Source: Bacteroidales bacterium UBA3696
GTDB taxonomy: Bacteria > Bacteroidota > Bacteroidia > Bacteroidales > Paludibacteraceae
Direction: 5' to 3'
Length of the DNA: 29,102 nucleotides
Assembly (NCBI GenBank): GCA_002372135.1
Contig: DFIN01000043.1
Span: 462-29,563, forward strand
Shown here: in pieces, positions 14,185 through 22,331 of the stretch
Position numbering within the stretch: the stretch's first letter is position 1
Layout: every line of letters starts with the position of its first letter
The notes under the pieces: generated by a model
The model's database searches: none
What the model was told of the DNA's origin: nothing
What the model saw: only the letters and a program-made list of their open reading frames with translations
Program-made: the position numbers and the translations under genes

Positions 14185-15324
14185 ATGGATTTCAGTTATT
14201 CAAAGACAGAACAACTGTTCTTGCAAATGATTCGCTCGTTTGCGCAGAATGAAGTGAAGCCTCTGGCTGCCGAGGTGGACGAGAAAGAGATGTTCCCCGT
14301 AGAGACCGTCAAAAAGATGGGTCGCTTGGGATTGATGGGCATCCCCGTTCCTAAACAATACGGCGGAGCCGGCGGTACGGTACAGATGTACATCATGGCG
14401 GTGGAGGAACTCTCCCGCGTATGTGCCACGACCGGTGTTATCCTTTCAGCGCACACCTCGCTGTGTATGTCGCCCATCATGGAGCACGGCACCGAGGAAC
14501 AGAAAATGAAGTACTTACCCAAGTTGGCTTCGGGCGAATGGTTGGGAGCCTTTGGTCTGACCGAGCCGAATGCCGGTACGGATGCAGCCATGCAGCAGAC
14601 CACAGCCGTTGATGCAGGCGACAAGTGGATACTGAACGGCACTAAGATCTTCATCACCAACGCATCTTATGCCGATGTATTCATCGTGATGGCTATGACC
14701 GACAAGTCCAAAGGAGTGAAGGGTATCTCTGCCTTCATTGTGGAACGCGGTTTCAAAGGCTTCTCCATCGGTAAGAAAGAGTTGAAGATGGGTATTCGCG
14801 GTTCGGCTACCTGCGAACTCATTTTTGAGAACTGCGAAGTGCCCAAAGAGAACCTGTTAGGCGAACTGGGAGCCGGTTTCAAGGTGGCTATGAAAACTTT
14901 GGACGGCGGTCGTATTGGTATCGCTTCGCAAGCCCTCGGCATAGCCCAAGGTGCTATGGATGAGACTGTCAAATATACCAAGGAACGCAAGCAGTTCGGC
15001 AAAGCCATTGCTCAATTCCAGAACACCCAGTTCCAGATGGCAGACCTCAAAACCCGCGTGGAAGCTGCCCGTCTGCTGGTTCGCTCGGCTGCGTGGAAGA
15101 AAGATATGGGTCTGCCTTACTCTGCCGATGCGGCTATGGCTAAACTCTATGCCGCCGAAACGGCTATGGAGGTAACGACCAAGGCTGTGCAGTTCCATGG
15201 AGGATATGGTTATACCCGTGAGTATCCCGTTGAGCGTATGATGCGCGATGCCAAGATCACCGAGATCTATGAAGGTACATCCGAAGTACAACGCATGGTC
15301 ATCGCCGGACAACTGTTCAAATGA
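14185..15324 (+). CDS. bcd: Butyryl-CoA dehydrogenase (short-chain acyl-CoA dehydrogenase)
   Basis: A 379-residue FAD enzyme of normal family length. GAFGLTEPNAGTDA (121-134) is the first acyl-CoA dehydrogenase signature, QFHGGYGYTREYPVERMMRD (336-355) the second, and YEGTSEVQR supplies the catalytic base E363 at the butyryl-CoA dehydrogenase position. Next to etfB and etfA it most likely reduces crotonyl-CoA to butyryl-CoA, taking electrons from EtfAB; in anaerobes this complex can bifurcate electrons from NADH to ferredoxin. Bifurcation is inferred from context, not from a residue seen here. Confidence 0.93.
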   Translation: MDFSYSKTEQLFLQMIRSFAQNEVKPLAAEVDEKEMFPVETVKKMGRLGLMGIPVPKQYGGAGGTVQMYIMAVEELSRVCATTGVILSAHTSLCMSPIMEHGTEEQKMKYLPKLASGEWLGAFGLTEPNAGTDAAMQQTTAVDAGDKWILNGTKIFITNASYADVFIVMAMTDKSKGVKGISAFIVERGFKGFSIGKKELKMGIRGSATCELIFENCEVPKENLLGELGAGFKVAMKTLDGGRIGIASQALGIAQGAMDETVKYTKERKQFGKAIAQFQNTQFQMADLKTRVEAARLLVRSAAWKKDMGLPYSADAAMAKLYAAETAMEVTTKAVQFHGGYGYTREYPVERMMRDAKITEIYEGTSEVQRMVIAGQLFK

Positions 15325-15360
15325 TTTCTCTAAATTCTAAACTTTAAACTCTAAACTATC

Positions 15361-16140
15361 ATGAATATCATTGTTTGTGCCAAACAAGTACCCGATACTA
15401 CGGAGATTAAGATTGATCCCGTGAAAGGTACGCTCATCCGTGACGGTGTACCTTCGATTATGAACCCCGACGACAAGGGCGGTTTGGAACTGGCTCTGCG
15501 TCTCAAAGAGCAGCATGGAGCCACCGTGACCGTAGTGTCGATGGGACCTCCCCAAGCCGATGTGATGTTGCGCGAAGCCCTCGCTATGGGTGCCGACCGT
15601 GCCATATTGCTCAGCGACCGCCGTTTTGCAGGTGCTGACACAATAGCCACCTCTTACGCTTTGGCAGGCTGTATCAAGACCCTTGATTATGACCTTATCA
15701 TTGCAGGTCGTCAAGCCATTGACGGCGACACGGCTCAAGTGGCCCCTGAGATGGCTGAGCACCTCGGTCTGCCGCAGGTAAGTTATGTCATTGATGCACA
15801 AAAGACTGACCACGGTTTTGTTGTCAAGAAAGAGAACGAAGACAGCGTTCAGACCCTTGAAGTGGACGGCAAATGCGTACTGACTGTATTGGCTTCCGCT
15901 TTCAGCCCCCGCTACATGACCGTTGAGGGCATTATCGATGCCTACAACAAGGAGGTAGAAGTATGGTCGGCTGACCGCATTGATGTGGAAGAGAACAAAC
16001 TGGGTCTGAAAGGCTCGCCTACGAAGGTGTTCCGTTCCTTCCCCAAAGCCCTCAAAGAGCCCGGTGAGGTGCATGAAGTGAGCGAAGAAGAGGCAGTTGA
16101 ACTCATCGTTGCCCGACTGAAAGAAAAACATATAATCTAA
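15361..16140 (+). CDS. etfB: Electron transfer flavoprotein, beta subunit
   Basis: A 259-residue protein starting MNIIVCAKQVPDT, the usual EtfB opening, with AGRQAIDGDTAQVAPEMAEH (115-134) as the family signature around the nucleotide-binding loop. It pairs with EtfA, encoded 14 bases downstream, to transfer electrons to or from butyryl-CoA dehydrogenase. The 36-base spacer before it is built of TAAACT-like units. No premature stop or truncation is seen. Confidence 0.95.
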   Translation: MNIIVCAKQVPDTTEIKIDPVKGTLIRDGVPSIMNPDDKGGLELALRLKEQHGATVTVVSMGPPQADVMLREALAMGADRAILLSDRRFAGADTIATSYALAGCIKTLDYDLIIAGRQAIDGDTAQVAPEMAEHLGLPQVSYVIDAQKTDHGFVVKKENEDSVQTLEVDGKCVLTVLASAFSPRYMTVEGIIDAYNKEVEVWSADRIDVEENKLGLKGSPTKVFRSFPKALKEPGEVHEVSEEEAVELIVARLKEKHII

Positions 16141-16154
16141 GGAGGACATATACT
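16140..16154 (+). promoter_or_regulatory. Strong Shine-Dalgarno site of etfA
   Basis: The etfB stop runs straight into AAGGAGG (16139-16145), a full complement of the 16S anti-Shine-Dalgarno core, 9 bases before the etfA ATG at 16155. No other gene start examined in this window has a comparable site, as expected for Bacteroidetes, which rarely rely on it. Confidence 0.7.
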
Positions 16155-17168
16155 ATGGAAAACGAATATAAGAACATCTATATCTTCGCCGAACAGCGCG
16201 GAGGTGTCATTCAAAATGTAGCCTACGAACTCCTTGGTAAGGCCAACGATTTGGCTGCCGTGTTAGGGCACAAGGTAGTAGCCCTCTTGTTGGGCGAGAA
16301 CATCAGCGACAAGGCACAGGACCTTGTTGAGATGGGGGCCGATGAGGTAATCGTGGTGGATCGTCCCGAACTGAAGGACTATCTGACCGAGCAATACACG
16401 CAGGCTATCTATCAAATCATTCAAGAGCGTCATCCGCAGATTGTCCTATTTGGTGCTACCACCATCGGTCGCGACTTGGCTCCCCGTTTGGCTTGCCAAC
16501 TGAGCAGCGGTTTGGTGGCTGACTGCACCAAACTGACCATTGAGCCGGACAAAGACGGCAAATTGGAGTTCTACTCGACCCGTCCTGCCTTCGGCGGCAA
16601 CCTGATGGCGACTATCGTCTGCCCGACTTCGCGTCCGCAGATGTCCACCGTCCGCCCGGGCGTGATGCAGAAACGCCAGCGCGAAGTAGGTCGCAAGGGT
16701 ATTATCACAGCCTTTGAACCTAAGTTTGACACCTCCAAGTTCAAGGTGCGCATCCTCGAAACGAAGATGAACGACAAGAAAGCGGCTGACATTTCCGATG
16801 CTAAGATCCTTATATCCGGTGGTCGTGGTGTGCACGATGCCGAAGGCTTTAAGAAACTGCAGGCCCTTGCCGACGTGATGGGCGGAATGGTTTCTTCATC
16901 GCGCGCCATGGTGGATGCCGGCGTGATGGATCATGCCTACCAGGTAGGTCAAACGGGTAAGACCGTTCGTCCGAATCTCTATATGGCATGCGGTATCAGC
17001 GGTGCAATCCAGCACCTTGCCGGTATGGAGGAGTCGGGCTATATTATTGCCATTAACAAGGATAAATATGCTCCCATCTTCTCGGTGGCTGACCTTGGCA
17101 TTGTGGGCGACTTGCACAAGATCGTGCCCATGCTGACTGAACGCCTCAAGAAAGAGATGGCTCAATAA
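16155..17168 (+). CDS. etfA: Electron transfer flavoprotein, alpha subunit
   Basis: A 337-residue subunit. The N-terminal domain (1-200) shares the EtfB-like fold. The C-terminal FAD domain shows SGGRG (221-225), the GQTGKTVRPNLYMACGISGA signature (265-284) and INKDKYAPIFSVADLGIVGD. It binds FAD and, with EtfB, links NADH or ferredoxin to butyryl-CoA dehydrogenase. It is the last gene of the operon and is followed by a 39-base palindrome. Its ribosome binding site is unusually strong for this genome. Confidence 0.95.
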   Translation: MENEYKNIYIFAEQRGGVIQNVAYELLGKANDLAAVLGHKVVALLLGENISDKAQDLVEMGADEVIVVDRPELKDYLTEQYTQAIYQIIQERHPQIVLFGATTIGRDLAPRLACQLSSGLVADCTKLTIEPDKDGKLEFYSTRPAFGGNLMATIVCPTSRPQMSTVRPGVMQKRQREVGRKGIITAFEPKFDTSKFKVRILETKMNDKKAADISDAKILISGGRGVHDAEGFKKLQALADVMGGMVSSSRAMVDAGVMDHAYQVGQTGKTVRPNLYMACGISGAIQHLAGMEESGYIIAINKDKYAPIFSVADLGIVGDLHKIVPMLTERLKKEMAQ

Positions 17169-17190
17169 AGTATTCTGACAAATACAAACA

Positions 17191-17229
17191 AAATGAATGG
17201 CGAAAAGATTATCTTTTCGCCATTCATTT
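17191..17229. terminator. Bidirectional terminator between etfA and the MFS gene
   Basis: Thirty-nine bases form an almost perfect palindrome: the arms beginning AAATGAATGGCG and ending CGCCATTCATTT are complementary up to a single central base at 17210. It starts 22 bases after the etfA stop and lies between convergent genes, so it probably terminates both. T-rich flanks are present but short. Confidence 0.75.
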
Positions 17230-17290
17230 GCTCAAACAAATGCTGTGCGTAGCTAAGTTATAATAGGTAATAACACTATCGGAAAAAGAT

Positions 17291-18574
17291 TTAAAAGTCA
17301 GTTTCTTTGAGCGAGCGTTGCACTGCCATAGTGATGGCTATACTGGGAATACAGCAAATCATAACCACCCAGAAGAACGCCAAATAGCCGATGCTTTCTT
17401 GTATGTAACCGGCTACCAATCCGGGAAGCATCAGACCGAGGAACATAAAAGCGGTGCAGATAGAGAAATGGGCTGTTTTATATTTCCCATCCGCAAAATG
17501 AATCATATAAAGCATGCAAGCCGTATAGCCCAATCCGTAACCTAATTGCTCAAAACCGATACATACGGCTATAATCCATTGTTGGGGTGGTTGAACGGCT
17601 GCCATATAGCAATACACGATGCAGGGTAGGGTGAGACACAGGCACATCCACAGCATTACCTTTTTGAGCCCCCAGCGGCTTCCGGCTAATCCTCCTAAAA
17701 TACCTCCGATAAGCATCATAATAACGCCTAACCCGCCGTATAATTGTCCTACATCTTCCATCGTTAGAGCCAATCCGCCTTCTGCCTGCGGGGCTAAAAA
17801 GAAGGGGACACATAGTTTGAGCAATAGGGCTTCCGGAAGGCGGTATAGAAGCATAAAAGCGATAGCCAATCCGATACCCGGTTTGCAAAAGAAAGTAACA
17901 AATGTATTTCCTATCTCGCGCCATATTTGTGCATGCGTTTGTTTGACGGCCGTTGTCTCTACCTTAGGCAGTGCCCATACATGCCAAAGAGAAAGCAGGG
18001 CTAACAAAACCGAACAACCCAGCAGAACATACATCCATGCGTCGGGCACTGAGGCGGCATAACGGGTAGAACCGATAGTAAATCCGTTTTGCAGTATTCC
18101 CACAATCATCAAGAGCAGCGATTGGCAAAAAATGTTGGCAATCTTATAGAATGTGGAGCGAATCCCCACAAAAGCAGACTGCTTCTTTTCGTCCAAAGCG
18201 AGCATGTAAAACCCGTCAGCGGCTATGTCATGTGTGGCAGAAGCAAATGCCGTAATCGTAAAGCATATCAAAGCAAAGGTGAAGTATCCCCGGGGAGCCA
18301 GCAGGGCAAGTAGAAACACAGTAATCGCCATTAGGGTTTGCATGGTCAGTATCCACCATCGTTTGGTGCGAATCACATCCACAAACGGACTCCATAACGG
18401 CTTGAGTACCCACGGGAAGGAGATAAGTGAGGTGAAGAGAGCCATTTGCGCGTTAGGCATCCCTAATTGGGTGAACATAGCCACGCTGATACTATTGACT
18501 ATAAAATACGGAACCCCTTCCACAAAATAGAGTGTGGGCACCCATGACCAAGCAGAACGAATCGATTTACTCAT
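17291..18574 (-). CDS. AmpG-like MFS permease
   Basis: A 427-residue protein with about twelve hydrophobic helices. YFVEGVPYFIVNSISVAMF, FPWVLKPLWSPFVD and ATHDIAADGFYMLAL are hallmarks of the AmpG/PAT branch of the major facilitator superfamily. The HDIAADGF stretch is typical of transporters taking up anhydromuropeptides, so peptidoglycan recycling is the likely role. Acetyl-CoA carriers of the same branch are an alternative. It is a single gene facing the butyrate operon, with a -7 element at 18595-18602. Confidence 0.85.
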   Translation of the reverse strand: MSKSIRSAWSWVPTLYFVEGVPYFIVNSISVAMFTQLGMPNAQMALFTSLISFPWVLKPLWSPFVDVIRTKRWWILTMQTLMAITVFLLALLAPRGYFTFALICFTITAFASATHDIAADGFYMLALDEKKQSAFVGIRSTFYKIANIFCQSLLLMIVGILQNGFTIGSTRYAASVPDAWMYVLLGCSVLLALLSLWHVWALPKVETTAVKQTHAQIWREIGNTFVTFFCKPGIGLAIAFMLLYRLPEALLLKLCVPFFLAPQAEGGLALTMEDVGQLYGGLGVIMMLIGGILGGLAGSRWGLKKVMLWMCLCLTLPCIVYCYMAAVQPPQQWIIAVCIGFEQLGYGLGYTACMLYMIHFADGKYKTAHFSICTAFMFLGLMLPGLVAGYIQESIGYLAFFWVVMICCIPSIAITMAVQRSLKETDF

Positions 18575-18594
18575 AGCATTTGGAAAATTCGCCG

Positions 18595-18602
18595 CAAAGG
18601 TA
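18595..18602 (-). promoter_or_regulatory. -7 element of the MFS permease gene
   Basis: The reverse strand reads TACCTTTG, matching TAnnTTTG, 20 bases before the ATG at 18574. No TTTG is found at 18-20 base spacing, so only the -7 half is supported. Confidence 0.5.
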
Positions 18603-18624
18603 AGCGTTTATTTAGAAAAAGCAG

Positions 18625-18632
18625 TAATTTTG
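18625..18632 (+). promoter_or_regulatory. -7 element of the exporter operon
   Basis: TAATTTTG matches TAnnTTTG and lies 63 bases before the ATG of the TolC-like gene, divergent from the MFS -7 element 22 bases away. The -33 region shows no clear TTTG. This is the only promoter-like site I see upstream of the seven-gene run. Confidence 0.5.
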
Positions 18633-18695
18633 TGGCGCGTATTTTAAGTGGCACAAGTTTTGCAGCAGAGATTGTGCAATAAGCGAGGAACAGAG

Positions 18696-20129
18696 ATGAA
18701 ACGCACGATTATATTTCTTCTTTTTCTATTGGGTGTCTCGGCGATGAACTTAGTCGAGGCGCAGGTATATGAGTTATCTTTGGATTCCTGCCATCGGTTG
18801 GCAGAACAGCTCAACTTGCAAAGTCGTATAGATAGCGAAAACCGGTTGGCGGCACGGTATGCCCGCCAAGCCGTTTTTGCCCGCTTTTTTCCGCAAGTCA
18901 GTGCCAATGGCGCGTATGCGTGGAACTCGCGACACGCTTATGCCTTGCCTCAACAGATGAATACACATTTCGGGCAAGTGGGACTGGATGGTATTTCGTT
19001 TACTAATCCGACACTTCAGGCTATAGAACCCTATTTCCCTCGTACAGCCGATTGGGTTGATCAAACCGTAGGGGCTTACTATGGAGATTTGTACCGCCAA
19101 TTTGATTTGGATTTTACGCATGTTTTTGTAGGACAGGTGGGTGTAACACAACCTATTTATGTAGGGGGACGCATTATCTGGTCGCATAAGATGATGCGGT
19201 CTATGGAACATATCGCTGAGTTGAAGGCGAAAAAAAATCAGACCGAACTGCTTATTCAGGTGGACGAGGCTTATTGGCGGGTACTGTCGGTGGAGGAAAA
19301 GCGGAAGTTAGCGATGCAGTATGCGGCTCTGTTGCGTCAATTGGACAAAGAGGTAGAGGCAGCGCAAGCCGAAGGAGTGGCGACAAGTGCCGATGTGCTG
19401 CAAGTCAAGATGACATTGAGTGAGGCGGAAGCATCGTTAGCGCAAGCAGAAGACGGACTTGTCTTATCCAAAATGGCTCTCTGCCAACTGGTCGGATTAC
19501 CCCTGACGGCTGATATCAAACTGACAGGAAACGCGATAGACAGCGTGAGTCTGCTCGAAACGAATGTGGATATGGAGCAGGTCAAAGCCCATCGCAGCGA
19601 GTTGCAGATGCTCAGCGAACTCAATGAGGTGGCAAAGGCGGGGGTAGGCTTGGCTGCCGCCGGCTTACAACCTAATATAGTGGCATCAGCCAATTATATA
19701 GTTACTAACCCCAACCTGACCAATGGTTTCAAAAACGATTTTGCCGGTTTCTTCTCGGCAGGTGTGGTAGTGAATCTGCCAATTGCTCATGCCTCTGACA
19801 TTTTGGCAGTGAAAGCAGCCAAGCATAAGGCTCGCACGGCGGAATTACAGTTGGAAGAAGCGCAACAAAAAATAGAGTTGCAAGCCACCCAATCCGCGCA
19901 GAAAGTAGCGGATGCCAATCGGCAGTTGGTTCGGGCACAGCAGGTGCTGGCGCATAGCGAGGAGATTTTGCGATATGCCCAAGAGTCGTATGCAGAGGGC
20001 TTGCTCACTTCCACCGATTTGATGAAAGCGCAAACGGCTTGGCACAAAGCCTATTCGGATAAGATAGATGCCGCCATCGCGTTGCGTATGGCTGAGATAA
20101 CCTACAAACAACATACAGGACAACTATAA
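18696..20129 (+). CDS. TolC-like outer membrane efflux protein
   Basis: A 477-residue protein with a signal peptide (MKRTIIFLLFLLGVSA, cleavage likely after VEA near residue 22). It opens with YELSLDSCHRLAEQLNLQSRID, the usual first helix of outer membrane efflux proteins. Two long Ala/Gln/Glu-rich helical stretches (about 180-275 and 370-470) fit the duplicated alpha-barrel, with beta-strand segments between. Trimers of this family form the outer membrane tunnel of tripartite exporters; the adaptor and permeases follow directly. A GTG 48 bases upstream is in frame but precedes the signal peptide, so I chose ATG 18696. Confidence 0.9.
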   Translation: MKRTIIFLLFLLGVSAMNLVEAQVYELSLDSCHRLAEQLNLQSRIDSENRLAARYARQAVFARFFPQVSANGAYAWNSRHAYALPQQMNTHFGQVGLDGISFTNPTLQAIEPYFPRTADWVDQTVGAYYGDLYRQFDLDFTHVFVGQVGVTQPIYVGGRIIWSHKMMRSMEHIAELKAKKNQTELLIQVDEAYWRVLSVEEKRKLAMQYAALLRQLDKEVEAAQAEGVATSADVLQVKMTLSEAEASLAQAEDGLVLSKMALCQLVGLPLTADIKLTGNAIDSVSLLETNVDMEQVKAHRSELQMLSELNEVAKAGVGLAAAGLQPNIVASANYIVTNPNLTNGFKNDFAGFFSAGVVVNLPIAHASDILAVKAAKHKARTAELQLEEAQQKIELQATQSAQKVADANRQLVRAQQVLAHSEEILRYAQESYAEGLLTSTDLMKAQTAWHKAYSDKIDAAIALRMAEITYKQHTGQL

Positions 20130-20140
20130 AGACAATTATA

Positions 20141-21142
20141 ATGGATAATAAAACACATCAGATGAACGCCCGTAAAGACCTTTTGTTGGGGTTGGGGGTG
20201 CTGTTTGCCGTCATTATATTGGTGGCACTGATAGGTCTTTTCGTTCTTCAACCCAAACAGGTGGAGATTATAGGCGAGGCAGAGGCTACCGAATATAGAG
20301 TATCAGGCAAAGTGCCCGGTCGTATAGAGATGTATCTTGCCGAAGAAGGCGATCGGGTGAAGAAGGGAGATACGTTAGTCGTTATTGATTCTCCGGAAGT
20401 GGATGCCAAGTTAGCGCAGGCTCTTGCTGCCCGTCAGGCAGCAGAAGCGCAAAATCAAAAAGCCATCCATGGGGCGCGCGAGGAGCAGATACAAGGTGCC
20501 TATGAGTTGTATCAGAAAGCCTTAGCCGGCGAGGAGGTTTATCGCAAGTCGTTCGAGCGGGTGGATAGACTCTATCAAAAAGGAGTCGTAACAGCGCAAA
20601 AACACGATGAAGTGGAAGCGCAGTATAAAGTGGCGCAAGCCAATGTGAAGGCTGCCAAATCGCAGTATGATATGGCAGTGAAAGGTGCACAAGAGGAAGA
20701 TAAAGCCGCTGCACGGGCTATGGTGGCACGGGTGGACGGTATGATTGAGGAAATCAATATAGCCAAGGCGGAGCGTTATTTGCTTTCGCCGGTGGATGGT
20801 GAGGTAAGCGAGTGCTTCCCGCATGTGGGCGAATTGGTCGGACAGGGCTCGCCTGTAATGTCCGTTGTGGATATGAACGATATGTGGTTCCATTTCGCGA
20901 TTCGTGAGGATATGTTGAAGGACATCACGATGGGTTCGCAACTGCAAGTCCGCGTGCCCGCTTTGGGTGAACAAGTATATCCCGTGCAGGTAACTTTCAT
21001 CAAGGTGATGGCCGGTTATGCCACGTGGCGCAGTACACAGACCAGCGGCGGATATGACGTAAAAACGTTTGATGTAAAGGCGCGTCCTGCTGTCGCCATA
21101 CCTAATCTGCGACCGGGAATGACTGCAGTAGTAGTTCGGTAA
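20141..21142 (+). CDS. HlyD-family membrane fusion protein
   Basis: A 333-residue periplasmic adaptor anchored by one N-terminal helix (about 14-36). It has two biotinyl-lipoyl half-motifs (VSGKVPGRIEMYLAEEGDRV near 52-71 and LLSPVDGEVSECFPHVGELV near 211-230) flanking a long coiled-coil hairpin rich in Ala, Glu and Gln (about 90-205). A beta-barrel region ends near residue 330 (RPGMTAVVV). It bridges the TolC-like channel and the inner-membrane permeases. The gene is 11 bases after the channel gene and 1 base before the first permease. The cargo is unknown. Confidence 0.92.
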   Translation: MDNKTHQMNARKDLLLGLGVLFAVIILVALIGLFVLQPKQVEIIGEAEATEYRVSGKVPGRIEMYLAEEGDRVKKGDTLVVIDSPEVDAKLAQALAARQAAEAQNQKAIHGAREEQIQGAYELYQKALAGEEVYRKSFERVDRLYQKGVVTAQKHDEVEAQYKVAQANVKAAKSQYDMAVKGAQEEDKAAARAMVARVDGMIEEINIAKAERYLLSPVDGEVSECFPHVGELVGQGSPVMSVVDMNDMWFHFAIREDMLKDITMGSQLQVRVPALGEQVYPVQVTFIKVMAGYATWRSTQTSGGYDVKTFDVKARPAVAIPNLRPGMTAVVVR

Positions 21143-21143
21143 A

Positions 21144-22328
21144 ATGAATTCGCTCAAACGACAAATAGTGATAGTTTGGGCGGTTGCCAAACGGGAGGTG
21201 AAGATGCTGCTTCGCCGCCCCGTATATATCTTTTCCACCGTGTTTGTGATGGTGTTCTCTACGGTCTTTTTTCTTACGCTATTTACCACAGGATCACCTG
21301 AAAAAATGCCTATCGGCGTGGTGGATATGGACCGTTCAAGCATATCTCGGCGCGTGATCCATGAATTGAATGCCACACAAGCAGTTACGGTAGAGAGCGT
21401 ATATGATACGTATGGCGAGGCGCGCTTGGCTATGCAACAGGGACATATCTACGCTTTTTTGGTCATACCTGACGGTTTTTACAGCGATTTAGCGGCATTC
21501 AAGCGGCCTGAACTCACTTTCTATATAAACAATGCCTATACGCTGCCGTCAAGTACTGCGAGCAAACAACTGCTGATGGTCATGAACCTTGCGTCAGGCG
21601 CTTTTCAGCGTGAAGTGTTGCGCAAGAAAGGCTTGCCCGAATATCTGATTATGAAGCGTATTCAGCCCATTACCATTGATGCACACTTTATAGGCAATCC
21701 GTCGAGCAACTACCTGATTTACTTGATGGGAATCATACTGCCGGGTATATTGGGATTGGTCGTGCTGATGATTACTATTTATTCCATCGGCTCGGAGTTG
21801 AAGGGCAAGACGTCGCGCGATTGGCTTCGTGCAGCACAGGGTAGTTATACGCGCGCTATGGTGGGTAAACTGCTGCCGCATATCGTTCTTTATTGTGCGA
21901 TGGGTATCACACTCAATGTGGTGTTGGTTCGCATGATGCACTTCCCCGTGCAAGGCAGTTTCCTGTGGCTGAATGTGGCGATGGTCTTGTATGTATTGGC
22001 GATGCAGTCGTTGGCGGTCACGTTGGTGGGACTGATTCCTATTCTGCGCGTGGCTCTGTCGGCGGGCGCTTTGTATGGAATGTTGGCTTTTTCGTTATCT
22101 GGTTTTACCTATCCTGCAATGGGGATGTTACCTTGGGTGCAGGCTCTAACTAACTTATTCCCGCTCAGACACTATTATTTGGTCTATACCAGTGAGATTT
22201 TGTTAGGCAGTTCAATGACTCAAACGGCTCCGTATATGGCAATGTTCTTCGCCTTTATCGGGTTGCAGTTCTTGGTCGCCAAGCGGTTGCATCGTGCCAT
22301 GTTGTATCAATACTTCCCGAAAGATTAG
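21144..22328 (+). CDS. ABC-2 type permease (first of pair)
   Basis: A 394-residue protein with the ABC-2 layout: one N-terminal helix (about 28-50), an extracytoplasmic domain (about 55-185), then five to six helices (about 190-385). The segments PIGVVDMDRSSISRR, FLVIPDGFYSDL and FYINNAYTLPSS are typical of the YhhJ/YbhS-like subfamily. No Walker A, Walker B or ABC signature is present. It starts one base after the HlyD-like gene and ends three bases before a homologous permease; the two likely form a heterodimer. The substrate is unknown; YbhS-like systems handle drugs or other amphiphiles. Confidence 0.9.
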   Translation: MNSLKRQIVIVWAVAKREVKMLLRRPVYIFSTVFVMVFSTVFFLTLFTTGSPEKMPIGVVDMDRSSISRRVIHELNATQAVTVESVYDTYGEARLAMQQGHIYAFLVIPDGFYSDLAAFKRPELTFYINNAYTLPSSTASKQLLMVMNLASGAFQREVLRKKGLPEYLIMKRIQPITIDAHFIGNPSSNYLIYLMGIILPGILGLVVLMITIYSIGSELKGKTSRDWLRAAQGSYTRAMVGKLLPHIVLYCAMGITLNVVLVRMMHFPVQGSFLWLNVAMVLYVLAMQSLAVTLVGLIPILRVALSAGALYGMLAFSLSGFTYPAMGMLPWVQALTNLFPLRHYYLVYTSEILLGSSMTQTAPYMAMFFAFIGLQFLVAKRLHRAMLYQYFPKD

Positions 22329-22331
22329 CTG

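Noticed and set aside
18648..18695. GTG start for the TolC-like gene
   Set aside because: It would place 16 polar residues before a normal signal peptide; the ATG at 18696 fits better.
20522..21376. 284-residue minus-strand frame over the HlyD and permease genes
   Set aside because: It spans the junction of two clear genes on the other strand and shows no recognisable motif.
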